In this document: one piece after another, positions 27,769 to 37,108 of the stretch
Layout: each line of letters begins with the position of its first letter
Position numbering within the stretch: the first letter of the stretch is position 1
Assembly (NCBI GenBank): GCA_965246945.1
Contig: CBDFFW010000001.1
Location: 1,674,001 to 1,738,000 of the forward strand
Direction: 5' to 3'
Length of the DNA: 64,000 nucleotides
Source of the DNA: CBDFFW01 sp965246945
GTDB taxonomy: Bacteria; Pseudomonadota; Alphaproteobacteria; UBA11073
Notes under the pieces: generated by a model
Database searches by the model: none
What the model saw: only the letters and a program-made list of their open reading frames with translations
Told to the model about the DNA's origin: nothing
Position numbers and translations under genes: made by a program

Positions 27769-28698
27769 ATGGATAAGGCAGATTTATTATTAACCGATAC
27801 GACATTGTACCAAAATACCAATACTGCTGTTCGCCACATGCTGGCCAAATTATTGGCAGCTGGTTACGCCGCCGCTGCTAGTGATGAAATTGTGATTAAA
27901 GATTATGGCTGCGGCCAAGGTAATTTAGGAAAATTAATTGTTGATACATTAAAAGATGCGGGTAAACCCATTCGGTACATGGCTTATGATGCAGAATTGA
28001 TTTTGTTACATAATACCGCCGAATTATGGACAGGACATTCTGATATTCATACTTCATTTGAAAAGGCTGATATTTTTGACCGGTATTTTTTGATGGGACA
28101 AGCCAGCGACCCAGCCGATATTATTATTGCTTCGCACGTATTATATAATTCTGGTAAAGAATTTGCGGCTTTTATCAAAGCTTGTTTGAACGGTTTAAAG
28201 CCAAATGGCTTAACGCTATTTATTAATGATAATGTCGAAGCAGAAATTCAGATGCTTAGAAGAAAATATGGAATAGGTGGCATTCCATCGGCAATCACGC
28301 CGTTGGAAAACGTATTTTACCAAAATGGCATTCAATATTTTTACGCCGATATTGCCAATGCCAATGAACCATTTGTGATTGATCAAAATAGGTATGTTGC
28401 GTGTGCTTCAACAACGCAAAAAGATGCTCCTGCGAATACACAAACAGCAGCAATTGTGCAAGAAGTGGTGGATATGATCGCAGCCGGAGAAGTTTCATGC
28501 TTGGCTTTGCCTGAACTGATAGAGTTATTTTGTAAAATATATGGTGCCGCGCCGCAACCTGTGCAGCACCGTATTCATCTGGCATTACCGCCTTTGGGCC
28601 ACCGGAATTTTGCCATGCTTAAAGTGCTGGAAACTGCTTTTAATTTTGATCACATTCCCGCTGAAAATTTAGGCGTAGCGCCGCCTACACCGCTTTAA
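27769..28698 (+). CDS. SAM-dependent methyltransferase-like protein
   Basis: A 309-residue class I methyltransferase-like protein. Motif I is IKDYGCGQGNLGKLIVDTL (about residue 42), followed by an acidic strand end YMAYDAELI, motif IV-like DIIIASHVLYNSG and LKPNGLTLFINDN. The C-terminal 90 residues are a separate helical part. The substrate is unknown. The ATG at 27769 is preferred to a TTG two codons earlier. It converges with cheR with a 14-base overlap. Confidence 0.7.
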   Translation: MDKADLLLTDTTLYQNTNTAVRHMLAKLLAAGYAAAASDEIVIKDYGCGQGNLGKLIVDTLKDAGKPIRYMAYDAELILLHNTAELWTGHSDIHTSFEKADIFDRYFLMGQASDPADIIIASHVLYNSGKEFAAFIKACLNGLKPNGLTLFINDNVEAEIQMLRRKYGIGGIPSAITPLENVFYQNGIQYFYADIANANEPFVIDQNRYVACASTTQKDAPANTQTAAIVQEVVDMIAAGEVSCLALPELIELFCKIYGAAPQPVQHRIHLALPPLGHRNFAMLKVLETAFNFDHIPAENLGVAPPTPL

Positions 28699-29527
28699 AC
28701 ATCGTAGCGGGTTCTTCGGGTTCCAGCGCATAAATACCGCGTTGGTTTTCGGCCGGTTTAAAGCGCGTGCCCAGACCCAATACAGTTTCGGCCGCGCCTA
28801 AAAATGAGTAACCATGCGGTGCCAGTTGCCGCGCCAGGCCGTGCAAAACACGGCTTTTGGTGGGTTGATCAAAACTGCTTAAAACATTGCGGCAGAAGAT
28901 GACATCGAAATTACCTAAGCCAGAAAAATCTTCCAATAAATTAAGCGGGCGGTATTGCACCATTTGCCGAATATTTTCATTCAACTGCCATTGATCGCCT
29001 TGTTGCGTAAAATATTTCAGCAGCAGATGGATAGATAAACTGCGCTGCACTTCAAATTGGCTATAAATGCCTTGCTTGGCCCGCTCAATCATCTCGCGGG
29101 AAAAATCTGTGCCGATTAGTTCAATTTCCCAACCGGTCAGATCGGCCGCTGCTGCTTGCAACAGCATCGCCAGTGAATAGGCTTCCTGGCCACTGGCTGT
29201 ACCAGCCGACCAGATGCGCAAACGTTTTTTGCTGGCATGCACTTGCAATAATTTGGGTAAGACAAATTGGCGGAATTGTTCAAATGGTTTGGTATCGCGG
29301 AAAAATGCCGTGTCGCCCACCACCATGGTTTCAACCACATCGTCTTTTAATTTGCTGTCCCCTTGGCCGCGTAAGCGCTGGCAAATATCTGCCAACCCAT
29401 TTAAATCGTGGCGGCGCGCCACGGGCATTAACCGTGCTTCCAACAAATACAGTTTGTCTTCCGTAATCATTAAACCGGAATGCTGTTTAAGCAAACTGGC
29501 CAAGAATTGAAAATCATCGCTACGCAT
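28685..29527 (-). CDS. cheR: Chemotaxis protein methyltransferase CheR
   Basis: A 280-residue CheR, which methylates glutamates of chemoreceptors with SAM to set adaptation. The N-terminal helical CheR domain (DFQFLASLLKQHSGLMI, GDTAFFRDTKPFEQF) is followed by the SAM domain (RIWSAGTASGQEAYSLAMLL, IELIGTDFSREMIERAKQG, VIFCRNVLSSFD). It lies 29 bp downstream of a CheY-like receiver on the same strand, likely an operon. No cheA, cheW or cheB is in the window. Confidence 0.92.
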   Translation of the reverse strand: MRSDDFQFLASLLKQHSGLMITEDKLYLLEARLMPVARRHDLNGLADICQRLRGQGDSKLKDDVVETMVVGDTAFFRDTKPFEQFRQFVLPKLLQVHASKKRLRIWSAGTASGQEAYSLAMLLQAAAADLTGWEIELIGTDFSREMIERAKQGIYSQFEVQRSLSIHLLLKYFTQQGDQWQLNENIRQMVQYRPLNLLEDFSGLGNFDVIFCRNVLSSFDQPTKSRVLHGLARQLAPHGYSFLGAAETVLGLGTRFKPAENQRGIYALEPEEPATMFKAV

Positions 29528-29556
29528 GGTTATTCGCTGTTTCTACATATTATGAT

Positions 29557-29931
29557 TTAATCGATTTGCAGCAAGCCAGTTTGCACAAATTTATTTTTGA
29601 TCATTTCCGCATCAAACGGTTTCATAATATATTCATTGGCCCCCTGGGCGACCGCTTGTTGGATATTTTTCATGGCAATATTGGCAGTGCAAAAAATGAC
29701 CACCGGCGTTGTGCCTTGCGGTAAAACACGCAATGCTTGCAGAAATTGCAGGCCATCCATGATAGGCATATACCAATCCAGTAAAATAACTGCGGGTAAT
29801 TTTTGCTGGCAATAAACCAGCGCTTGCTGGCCATTTTCAGCTTCCTCGCAATGAAAACCCAGTTCTTCAATCATGCGGCGGGCCAGTTTGCGCACCACGC
29901 GGCTATCATCAACAATTAAACAAGTGGCCAT
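29557..29931 (-). CDS. Single-domain CheY-like response regulator
   Basis: A 124-residue lone receiver domain: D8/D9, phosphoacceptor D52 in ILLDWYMPIMDG, the Thr in FCTAN and K104 in EYIMKPF. This fits CheY-type regulators that act by protein contact. The ATG at 29931 has AAAGG about seven bases upstream; a longer frame to 29967 exists but lacks such a site. The adjacent cheR suggests a chemotaxis or motility role; a cell-cycle (DivK-like) role cannot be ruled out. Confidence 0.88.
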   Translation of the reverse strand: MATCLIVDDSRVVRKLARRMIEELGFHCEEAENGQQALVYCQQKLPAVILLDWYMPIMDGLQFLQALRVLPQGTTPVVIFCTANIAMKNIQQAVAQGANEYIMKPFDAEMIKNKFVQTGLLQID

Positions 29932-30066
29932 GGCTTGCCTTTCACGCTGCAGACGGCAGCGACGCAAATTGTAAGTTACGAGTATACAAAATAATCAGCA
30001 ACCGGTGTTTTAACGAAAGCGCATAGAACAGTGGCAACCAAGTGCAAAGCTACCCATATTGTGCTT

Positions 30067-30897
30067 ATGGTGAATCGCACAGATGTGCTGGCATATTTGC
30101 AGCAATGGCATAATCAGCCCGATGAGGCATTGCCATTGGCAGAAATTGCGCTGCAGCTTGGTTTGCTGGATGTGCCGGATGGTAATCTCGCCCAATATAA
30201 AACGCAGTTGGTGCAGTTACAAAATGATACTCGGCAAGCGTTTAGCGATGATGGGCATATACCTGCACAAGCTGATGCCTTGCGCCAGGCCATTGTGGGC
30301 CGGCATCATTTTACCGGCGATAACGATACCTATGATGATTTGCAAAATGCGAATTTGATGCGGGTTCTGGACCGGCGGCGCGGTCTGCCGATTACGCTCG
30401 GCATTGTGTATTTGGAAACCGCCCGCGCCTTGGGTTGGGAAGCAGATGGTTTAAACTTCCCGGGACATTTTCTGGTGCGGCTGACGGGTGAACGTGAACG
30501 CGTGATTATTGATCCCTTTCATGGCGGCCAGGAAATGGATGCAGTGCGGCTGCGGCAAATGTTGAAAGCCGCCGCCGGTATGGCCGCCGAATTAACGCCG
30601 GATCATTATCTGCCCATGGGCAACCGGCAAGTGCTGCTGCGCCTGCAAAATAATATCAAATTGCGGCAGGTACAAAGTGGGCGGCTGCGGGAAGCTTTAA
30701 GCACTGTCGGCGTGATGCAGGCTCTGGCCCCCAATGAAGCAACCTTGTGGCGCGAAATGGGATTATTATATGCCGCGCTCGGTGAATTAAATGACGCGGT
30801 GAAAAATATTCAAACTTTTTATGAAAATTCCGTTGATGCCCGCAGCAAACAACAAGCACAAATGCTGCTGCAGGAATTGAAAGCCCGTTTAAATTAA
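30067..30897 (+). CDS. SirB1-family transglutaminase-like/TPR protein
   Basis: A 276-residue cytoplasmic protein. The central block (about 75-170) matches the SirB1 transglutaminase-like domain: DLQNANLMRVLDRRRGLPITLGIVYLETAR and LNFPGHFLVRL, with IIDPFHGGQEM. The C-terminus has TPR-like helices (LREALSTVGVMQALAPNEATLWREMGLL). The family is widespread in proteobacteria with unclear function. The open frame extends to a GTG at 30031; neither start has a strong ribosome-binding site. Its stop is one base from repeat arm B3-left. Confidence 0.82.
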   Translation: MVNRTDVLAYLQQWHNQPDEALPLAEIALQLGLLDVPDGNLAQYKTQLVQLQNDTRQAFSDDGHIPAQADALRQAIVGRHHFTGDNDTYDDLQNANLMRVLDRRRGLPITLGIVYLETARALGWEADGLNFPGHFLVRLTGERERVIIDPFHGGQEMDAVRLRQMLKAAAGMAAELTPDHYLPMGNRQVLLRLQNNIKLRQVQSGRLREALSTVGVMQALAPNEATLWREMGLLYAALGELNDAVKNIQTFYENSVDARSKQQAQMLLQELKARLN

Positions 30898-30898
30898 C

Positions 30899-30930
30899 TG
30901 TCATTCCCGCGCATGCGGGAATCTAGGATC
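30899..30930. repeat. Family B repeat, left arm B3-L
   Basis: CTGTCATTCCCGCGCATGCG and following GGAATCTAGGATC: hairpin CCCGCgcatGCGGG inside GTCATT ... AATCTAGGA. It is inverted relative to B3-R at 31308 and frames the GIY-YIG pseudogene. Confidence 0.88.
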
Positions 30931-30975
30931 AAAAATGCCGTTGTGCACAGCACAACGCCTAAATATAATCACTAT

Positions 30976-31267
30976 ATGCCTAAAGGCGGCTTTCTTTATA
31001 TTTTAGCCAGTGGCCGCAACGGCACTTTATACATTGGCGTTATTAGCAACTTGCCACGCCGCTTGTATGAACATCAGAATGGTTTAATCAAAGGTTTTGC
31101 CTGGCGGCATGGCGTTGGGAAACTTGTTTATTACGAAGAATACAGCACCATTTGAAGCCACTGCCCGCGAAAAAGCGATGAAGAAATGGTATCGTTTATG
31201 GAAATTAAATACGATTGAAGCATTTAACCCAGAATGGCAGGATTTATCAGAATTACTGAATATGTAA
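30976..31267 (+). pseudogene. GIY-YIG nuclease gene, frameshifted
   Basis: The first part reads MPKGGFLYILASGRNGTLYI and goes on to GVISNLPRRLYEHQNG and KLVYYEEYSTI, then hits TGA at 31153-31155. The other expected half, FEATAREKAMKKWYRLWKLN followed by TIEAFNPEWQDLSELL, is open in the next frame from 31151 to the TAA at 31265-31267. One extra base or two missing bases near 31150 therefore break an otherwise complete gene of about 96 codons. It is clearly a YhbQ-like GIY-YIG protein but of a different subtype from the one at 21202. An assembly error cannot be excluded. Confidence 0.85.
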
Positions 31268-31307
31268 TTGTTTTTGCCATTGCGCTAACGCGTAATGTCT
31301 TCAGTAT

Positions 31308-31337
31308 TCCTAGATTCCCGCATACGCGGGAATGACG
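31308..31337. repeat. Family B repeat, right arm B3-R
   Basis: TCCTAGATTCCCGCATACGC then GGGAATGAC: hairpin CCCGCatacGCGGG in inverse orientation to B3-L. The outer 14 bases match B3-L perfectly. It ends three bases before the fliL stop codon. Confidence 0.88.
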
Positions 31338-31340
31338 AGA

Positions 31341-32069
31341 TTACTGAATCAAAAATTCGCGGAACAGCACATCTTTCACTTCGATCGGTTCCACCGCTGG
31401 ACGGATGCGGGCGAGGAGTTCTTGGCGCAGGCGGTAAATGCCGGCCGAGCCTTTGAGATCTTCCACGCGCAATTCGCGCAAATAGGTTTGGAACTGATCC
31501 ATAATCCGCGGCAATAAACCTTCCAAGGTTTTCTTGTCCTCGGCACTATCGATTTCCAGGGTGATGCCCAATTTTAGCAACGTCGCTTTGCGGCCCTGGC
31601 GGGTATCTAGGTTAACTAAAATATCCTGCATATCGAAATAAACGGGGCCGGTGGCTTCGCCTTCTTTACTATCCTTGCCCTCTTTGCCGCCTTCTTTTTT
31701 ATCTGCTTTGGCATCTTTGCCATGCTCGGCGGATTTGGCTTTATCGGCTTTATCGGTTTTTTCTTTTTTGGCGTCTTTCTTATCGGCTTTATCGTGTTTT
31801 TCGTCGGCGGGTTTATCGCCATCTGCGCTTGCTTCATCTTGTTTGGCATCTTTGCTGCCGCCCAAAATACCGGCAGCGAATAATCCGCCGACAATGCCGC
31901 CAATCAACAATATGGGAACAACAATCATTAAAATGAGTTTGATCGGCGGGCCTTTTTTCTTCGGCGCTGTTTCGGCCCCTTCCACCACTACGGCTTCGCC
32001 GCCTTCAACGGCGGGCACTTCCGGCGCTGCATGGCCTTTGTCTTTTTTCTTGTCCTTTTTATCGGCCAT
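31341..32069 (-). CDS. fliL: Flagellar basal body-associated protein FliL
   Basis: A 242-residue FliL. The cytoplasmic N-terminus is charged (MADKKDKKKDKGHAA), the transmembrane helix is at about 44-68 (IKLILMIVVPILLIGGIVGGLFAAG), and the C-terminal FliL domain (about 142-242) has PVYFDMQDILVNLD and ends LFREFLIQ. FliL sits by the stator and assists flagellar torque or swarming. A Lys/Asp/Glu-rich linker of about 70 residues (DKADKKDAKKEKTDKADKAK and similar) between helix and domain is much longer than usual. No other flagellar gene is adjacent. Confidence 0.9.
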   Translation of the reverse strand: MADKKDKKKDKGHAAPEVPAVEGGEAVVVEGAETAPKKKGPPIKLILMIVVPILLIGGIVGGLFAAGILGGSKDAKQDEASADGDKPADEKHDKADKKDAKKEKTDKADKAKSAEHGKDAKADKKEGGKEGKDSKEGEATGPVYFDMQDILVNLDTRQGRKATLLKLGITLEIDSAEDKKTLEGLLPRIMDQFQTYLRELRVEDLKGSAGIYRLRQELLARIRPAVEPIEVKDVLFREFLIQ

Positions 32070-32154
32070 TTGATTCTCGCAGCAGCTAGTTTAACAGTTT
32101 ATCTGGTAATGGCGAGTACCTAACCAAACACTTGGAAGGATCAGGTTGCTGTTA

Positions 32155-35100
32155 TTATCTCCGCTCGCTGATATACCCACGCAGGCGGCGATTGGCGACA
32201 GCGAGAACGGCGACATCCAATTGCGGCGTGGCGCGCAATTCCTGTTCCAGTTTCGACAGCCGTTTGGCCACCACCGGATATTCCGCGCGCCAGGTTTTGA
32301 TGGCTTGGGCAACATTGCTGCTTTTATTTGCGCCTTGCAAAATTTGGCTGGTTAGCGCGGCTTGTTGCAACAAAATATCATCATGAATGGCGGCCAAGGC
32401 TTGGCGCTGCCAGTAATCCTGCCCCGCCTTGGGCTGGGTTTGTTCGCGCATCCAGGCCAAGCCCATTTCCTCACCAATCAGGAAATATGTATTGGCTACC
32501 AAAGCCAGGGGCAGTTTCAATTTCTGCTGAATTTGCCAAATATCAAACATATTGGCGATAATGGGTAACTGCGCTAGATTTTGCGTAATTGCTTTTGGTG
32601 CCCCTGCTTCCATATATACCGCTTCGCGGGCATGCAGCGCTGCTTTCTTTTTGGGGCCTAACCACTGCGTTAAATTCTCCCGCAATTCTTTTAAAACAGG
32701 TTGGCTTTGTTTGACCAGTTGCGGCAATTGCGTGTGGTCGGCATTGGCCAATAACCAGGCCGTGGTTTGTTCTTGCAGTTTGATCAAGGTATTGAACATT
32801 TGCAGCTGCACATCGTTGCGAATTTTACCGGTCAGCGCCACGAGCTGATGCCACATGGCGGGAATATCAAATAACTCATGTGCATACCACCAGGCTTGCA
32901 CGATATCGGCATGTTCCTGGCCCGTGCGGTCAATCAGCCATTTGACAAAAGTGGGCTCGGTATAATTGATGATATGGTTGGACAGCATCATCGCGGTGAT
33001 GTTGCGGGCCAGCCGATGATTTTCCAAAGACTTGCCATATTTATCGACCATTTTCGCTGGGAAATATTGTTCCAGCAAAACTTTTTGAATGGCTTGGTTA
33101 TCAGGCAAAGCAGACTCGCCGATATAATGCACCAACGACAATTTGGCATATGATAATAACACGGCAATTTCCGGCCGTGTTAAGCCCTGTTGCTGCTGCA
33201 TGCGTTCGGCAATGGCCGCATCATCCGGCAAAAATTCAACAGTGCGGTCGAGCAAACCAAAGTGTTCCAGCTCGCGGATATAACGCGCATGATGTTCGAT
33301 CAGTGGGGCAGCCAAATGCGTGCTAATACTCAGCGTTAGCGATTGCGCGCGGTTATTGGCCAGCACCAATTCGGCCACTTCACCGGTCATTGTTTCCAAG
33401 AATTTATTGCGTTCCGGCAGTTTGATTTTGCCATTGCGCAGCATTTCATTGAAAAATATTTTGATATTTACTTCGTAATCCGAGCTATTTACGCCGGCGG
33501 AGTTATCAATAAAATCGGTGTTGAGTTTCACGCCGCTATGCGCCGCTTCGATACGGCTCAATTGGGTCATGCCCAAATTCGCGCCTTCGCCAATGACCTG
33601 GCAATGCAATTCATTGGCATTAATGCGAATGGCATCATTGGCCTTATCGCGCACATCCCCATGCACTTCGTTATGTGCTTTAACATAAGTACCAATACCG
33701 CCAAACCATAATAATTCTGTTTGCGCTTTTAAAATCGCATGCATCAATTGTTCAGGCGTTAACACCGCATCGGTAATGCCTAAAGAGGCTTGAATTTCTG
33801 GCGTCAATTGGCATTGTTTTAAATTACGCGGAAAAATTTGGCCGCCTTTGGATAGCAATTTGGTATTGTATTGATCCCAATTGCCGACCGCTTTGAACAA
33901 GCGCAATCGTTCGTCATAACTGGCTTTGATATCGGGGTTGGGATCACAAAAAATATGGGTATGGTTAAATGCGGCGGTTAAGCGAATTTGTTTGGAAAGC
34001 AACATGCCGTTCCCAAACACATCGCCGCCCATATCACCAACCCCGATGACATTGAATGGTTCTTTTTGAATATCTTTACCCAATTCAGCGAAATGGCGTT
34101 TCACACATTCCCACGCGCCGCGCGCGGTAATGCCCATTTTTTTATGGTCGTAACCGGCTGACCCGCCCGAGGCAAACGCATCGCCCAGCCAAAAATCATA
34201 TTCGGCGGCCAAGCCATTGGCGATATCGGAAAATGTCGCCGTGCCCTTATCGGCGGCGACGACGATATAGGGATCGTTATCATCGTGGCAGACCACATTT
34301 ATTGGTTTAATGATATCGCTGCCTTTATAATTATCGGCAATATCCAATAAGCCGCGCACGAATAACTGGTAACAGGCAATACCTTCAGCCTGCTGCGCCT
34401 GACGGTCCGCGCCGATTGGCGATTGCTTCACGTAGAAACCGCCCTTGGCACCACTGGGTACAATGACCGCGTTTTTGACTTTTTGCGCTTTCATCAAACC
34501 TAAAACTTCATCGCGGTAATCTTCGCGCCGGTCGGACCAGCGAATGCCGCCCCGCGCAATTTTGCTGGACCGCAAATGAATGGCTTCCACGCGCTGGCTA
34601 TAAACGAAGGTTTCATAAAGCGGGCGCGGGGCGGGCAAGCCCAACACATCCGCACTTTTTAATTTCAAACTTAAATAGGGTTTGGGTTCGCTATTGCCAG
34701 ACAGTTGATAATAATTGGTCCGCAATATGGCCATCACCACATTCAGCATTCGGCGTAAAATCGTATCCTCATCCGGTGATTTAACTTGGCTTACTTGTTC
34801 CAAATAAGCATCGGCCAATGCTTGCGCAGCCTTGCGGCGTTTTTCCAGCGTTTCTTTGCGTTTGGGATCAAATAAAATGTGGAAAATTTCAATCAATTGC
34901 TGCATCAGCGCGGGATAATGCTGCGCGGTTTGCATCACATATAATTGGCTGTATGGTAGGCGGGCTTGCTGCAGATAACGCGCACAGGCGCGCACCACGC
35001 GCACTTCGGCCCAAGTGAGTTGGGCTAACACCACCAGGCTGTTTAACGGATCATTGCCTGTGGCTTTGGCCCAGATATGTTCGAAGCTATCACGGACATT

Positions 35101-37026
35101 GGCGGCTTCATCTAATAATTGCTGCTCAGGCACCAAAGCTTCAATGGTGAATTCGTGAATCCACAATTCTTTGATCGTTGAGGTTGGCACAGGTGCAGTG
35201 AAATGGCATGGCAATGGCGTTTCGGCCAATACGCGCAAACCCATATTTTCCAGCGTGCTTAACGCATAGGCCAAGGGGACAGGCCCGCCGACATGAAATA
35301 GCCGCAGCCGCAACCGGCCATCTTCATAGGCATCGGGCACAAAGCGCAGATCAACTTGCGGGCCATCTTGCAGCATATCCACAATCACTTGGATATCGGC
35401 GACCGCCGCTTCCGGCGTGGTTTGTTCGCGGTAGGCAACACCGAAAATCCGGCCATATTCATCGAAAAACTGGCGGCCTTCGGCCGTGCCATATTGCGCG
35501 AATAAGGCATGTCTCAACCTAGCATACCAGGACTGGCCAATCTGGGCCAATTGCGCTTCGATATCCGTCAAATCCGGTTGCAATAATTCATGATCGCTGT
35601 CACGTGCAATGCGGATATGCACACGCACCAATGGGCTTTCATCGCTATGGCTGGTGCTAAGCGTAACCCTACCGCCGAATGCTTCCTGCAGCACTTGTTC
35701 GAACCGTTTGCGAATGCCCGTGTGATACGGTTCACGCGGCGTGTAAATCAAACAAGAAACATAACGCGAAAACGCATCGCGCCGCACCACCAGTGCCGTA
35801 AGTTCACGGTCTTGCAATGCCAATAGATGATGCGCATGAACATTCAGCGTTTTTTCAGAAACCTGAAACAATTCATCACGCGGATAGGTGTTTAAAATCT
35901 GCGCCAGGGCTTTGTAATCGTGATGCACTTTGGCAAGACCGCTTTGTGACAAAGTGCGGCCTACTTTCTGGCGGATATAAGGCGTATCCAGGGCCCCGCG
36001 ACTATAAGCCAGTGAGGTGAAAAGACCGTAAAACACATGTTCGCCCACAATTTTGCCAGTAGCATCGTAACGGCGCAGGGCAATACGGTCACATTGCACG
36101 GGGCGGTGCACTGGCGATTCTGTGGTGGTTTTAATCACAAATAATGGCGCATTGCCGCTAAAATATTTTTCCGTATGTTTGGATAAATCTTCGGTATCTA
36201 ACAAATCATCACCCAAAGGTGCATGTGGCTGACGCAGCAAGCCGAGCGCACTGGCGGTAACCCGTTTGGCTTTCCAGCCTTTGGCATTCTGACTTAATTG
36301 ATATTCAATATAGCCCAAGAACGTAAAATGGTTATCCAGCAACCATTCAATAAAGGCATCAGCTTCTGATAAATCGGGATGCGCTTCAACGCTTTGGTTG
36401 GCTTGATGCAATTCGTGCAGCGCATATTTGGCGCGCGATTGCATCGCCTCCCAATCGGTGACCACCACGCGAATATCTTCCAGCACTGTTTTCAGCGTGG
36501 TTTTCAATTCGGTGAGCGCTGCTTTTTCCTGCACCCGTTCGATTGAGAAAAAGCTGAAGCACAGCATTAGCTCACTACTTTTGGCATTTTCCAAATTGAG
36601 CAGTTCACTAATACGGTCTTGCTTATCGCGCAGAACCTGACCAACTGGATAAATGCCAAGGCCCACCATATAACCCAGACGCTGCAAGGCAGCGGTGACG
36701 CTGTCGACGATAAATGGCTGATCCAGCATCACAATAAAAATGCGGGTAATTTCCGGTTGATCATCCGGATTATCAATATGGAGAGTAATTTTAGTCGCCT
36801 TGGCCGTTTCGGCGACCGCTAGTAATTCTTTGGCGGCGCTGGCCAGCATCGGCAGTTGCGCATGGGTTTGATCGCGGTCTGGCACATTGCCCCAAAAGAT
36901 TTGGGCAAAGCTGCGCGCGACAGCATTTTTTGCGGGAAAGTATGTGAGAAAATCTGCCGAACTGGCTTCTTGCAGTTCGGACGGTGATGGGAGTTTGGGA
37001 GGGGTGAGACGGGCGGTGCGGGGCAT
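32155..37026 (-). CDS. NAD-specific glutamate dehydrogenase, large (GDH-180) type
   Basis: A 1623-residue cytoplasmic enzyme that oxidatively deaminates glutamate to 2-oxoglutarate with NAD+, feeding amino acids into the TCA cycle. The N-terminal 700 residues hold ACT-like regulatory segments. The catalytic core begins around 820 with ARGGIRWSDRREDYRDEVLG and MKAQKVKNAVIVPSGAKGGF, then VVAADKGTATFSDIAN and GVGDMGGDVFGNGMLLS. The C-terminal 500 residues are helical. The length fits the class known from Pseudomonas, Caulobacter and Streptomyces. It is single and complete with no frameshift. Confidence 0.96.
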   Translation of the reverse strand: MPRTARLTPPKLPSPSELQEASSADFLTYFPAKNAVARSFAQIFWGNVPDRDQTHAQLPMLASAAKELLAVAETAKATKITLHIDNPDDQPEITRIFIVMLDQPFIVDSVTAALQRLGYMVGLGIYPVGQVLRDKQDRISELLNLENAKSSELMLCFSFFSIERVQEKAALTELKTTLKTVLEDIRVVVTDWEAMQSRAKYALHELHQANQSVEAHPDLSEADAFIEWLLDNHFTFLGYIEYQLSQNAKGWKAKRVTASALGLLRQPHAPLGDDLLDTEDLSKHTEKYFSGNAPLFVIKTTTESPVHRPVQCDRIALRRYDATGKIVGEHVFYGLFTSLAYSRGALDTPYIRQKVGRTLSQSGLAKVHHDYKALAQILNTYPRDELFQVSEKTLNVHAHHLLALQDRELTALVVRRDAFSRYVSCLIYTPREPYHTGIRKRFEQVLQEAFGGRVTLSTSHSDESPLVRVHIRIARDSDHELLQPDLTDIEAQLAQIGQSWYARLRHALFAQYGTAEGRQFFDEYGRIFGVAYREQTTPEAAVADIQVIVDMLQDGPQVDLRFVPDAYEDGRLRLRLFHVGGPVPLAYALSTLENMGLRVLAETPLPCHFTAPVPTSTIKELWIHEFTIEALVPEQQLLDEAANVRDSFEHIWAKATGNDPLNSLVVLAQLTWAEVRVVRACARYLQQARLPYSQLYVMQTAQHYPALMQQLIEIFHILFDPKRKETLEKRRKAAQALADAYLEQVSQVKSPDEDTILRRMLNVVMAILRTNYYQLSGNSEPKPYLSLKLKSADVLGLPAPRPLYETFVYSQRVEAIHLRSSKIARGGIRWSDRREDYRDEVLGLMKAQKVKNAVIVPSGAKGGFYVKQSPIGADRQAQQAEGIACYQLFVRGLLDIADNYKGSDIIKPINVVCHDDNDPYIVVAADKGTATFSDIANGLAAEYDFWLGDAFASGGSAGYDHKKMGITARGAWECVKRHFAELGKDIQKEPFNVIGVGDMGGDVFGNGMLLSKQIRLTAAFNHTHIFCDPNPDIKASYDERLRLFKAVGNWDQYNTKLLSKGGQIFPRNLKQCQLTPEIQASLGITDAVLTPEQLMHAILKAQTELLWFGGIGTYVKAHNEVHGDVRDKANDAIRINANELHCQVIGEGANLGMTQLSRIEAAHSGVKLNTDFIDNSAGVNSSDYEVNIKIFFNEMLRNGKIKLPERNKFLETMTGEVAELVLANNRAQSLTLSISTHLAAPLIEHHARYIRELEHFGLLDRTVEFLPDDAAIAERMQQQQGLTRPEIAVLLSYAKLSLVHYIGESALPDNQAIQKVLLEQYFPAKMVDKYGKSLENHRLARNITAMMLSNHIINYTEPTFVKWLIDRTGQEHADIVQAWWYAHELFDIPAMWHQLVALTGKIRNDVQLQMFNTLIKLQEQTTAWLLANADHTQLPQLVKQSQPVLKELRENLTQWLGPKKKAALHAREAVYMEAGAPKAITQNLAQLPIIANMFDIWQIQQKLKLPLALVANTYFLIGEEMGLAWMREQTQPKAGQDYWQRQALAAIHDDILLQQAALTSQILQGANKSSNVAQAIKTWRAEYPVVAKRLSKLEQELRATPQLDVAVLAVANRRLRGYISERR

Positions 37027-37108
37027 GATGAAGCAATCGATTGCGCGGCATCATGCGCCTTTCAATTCAGAAAAATCAACAGTCAAATTTCGGGCTGATT
37101 TTTTCGAT

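Noticed and set aside
31651..32073. A 140-residue open frame on the plus strand opposite fliL
   Set aside because: It is a Ser/Leu/Ala low-complexity mirror of the repetitive FliL linker; FliL is clearly the real gene.
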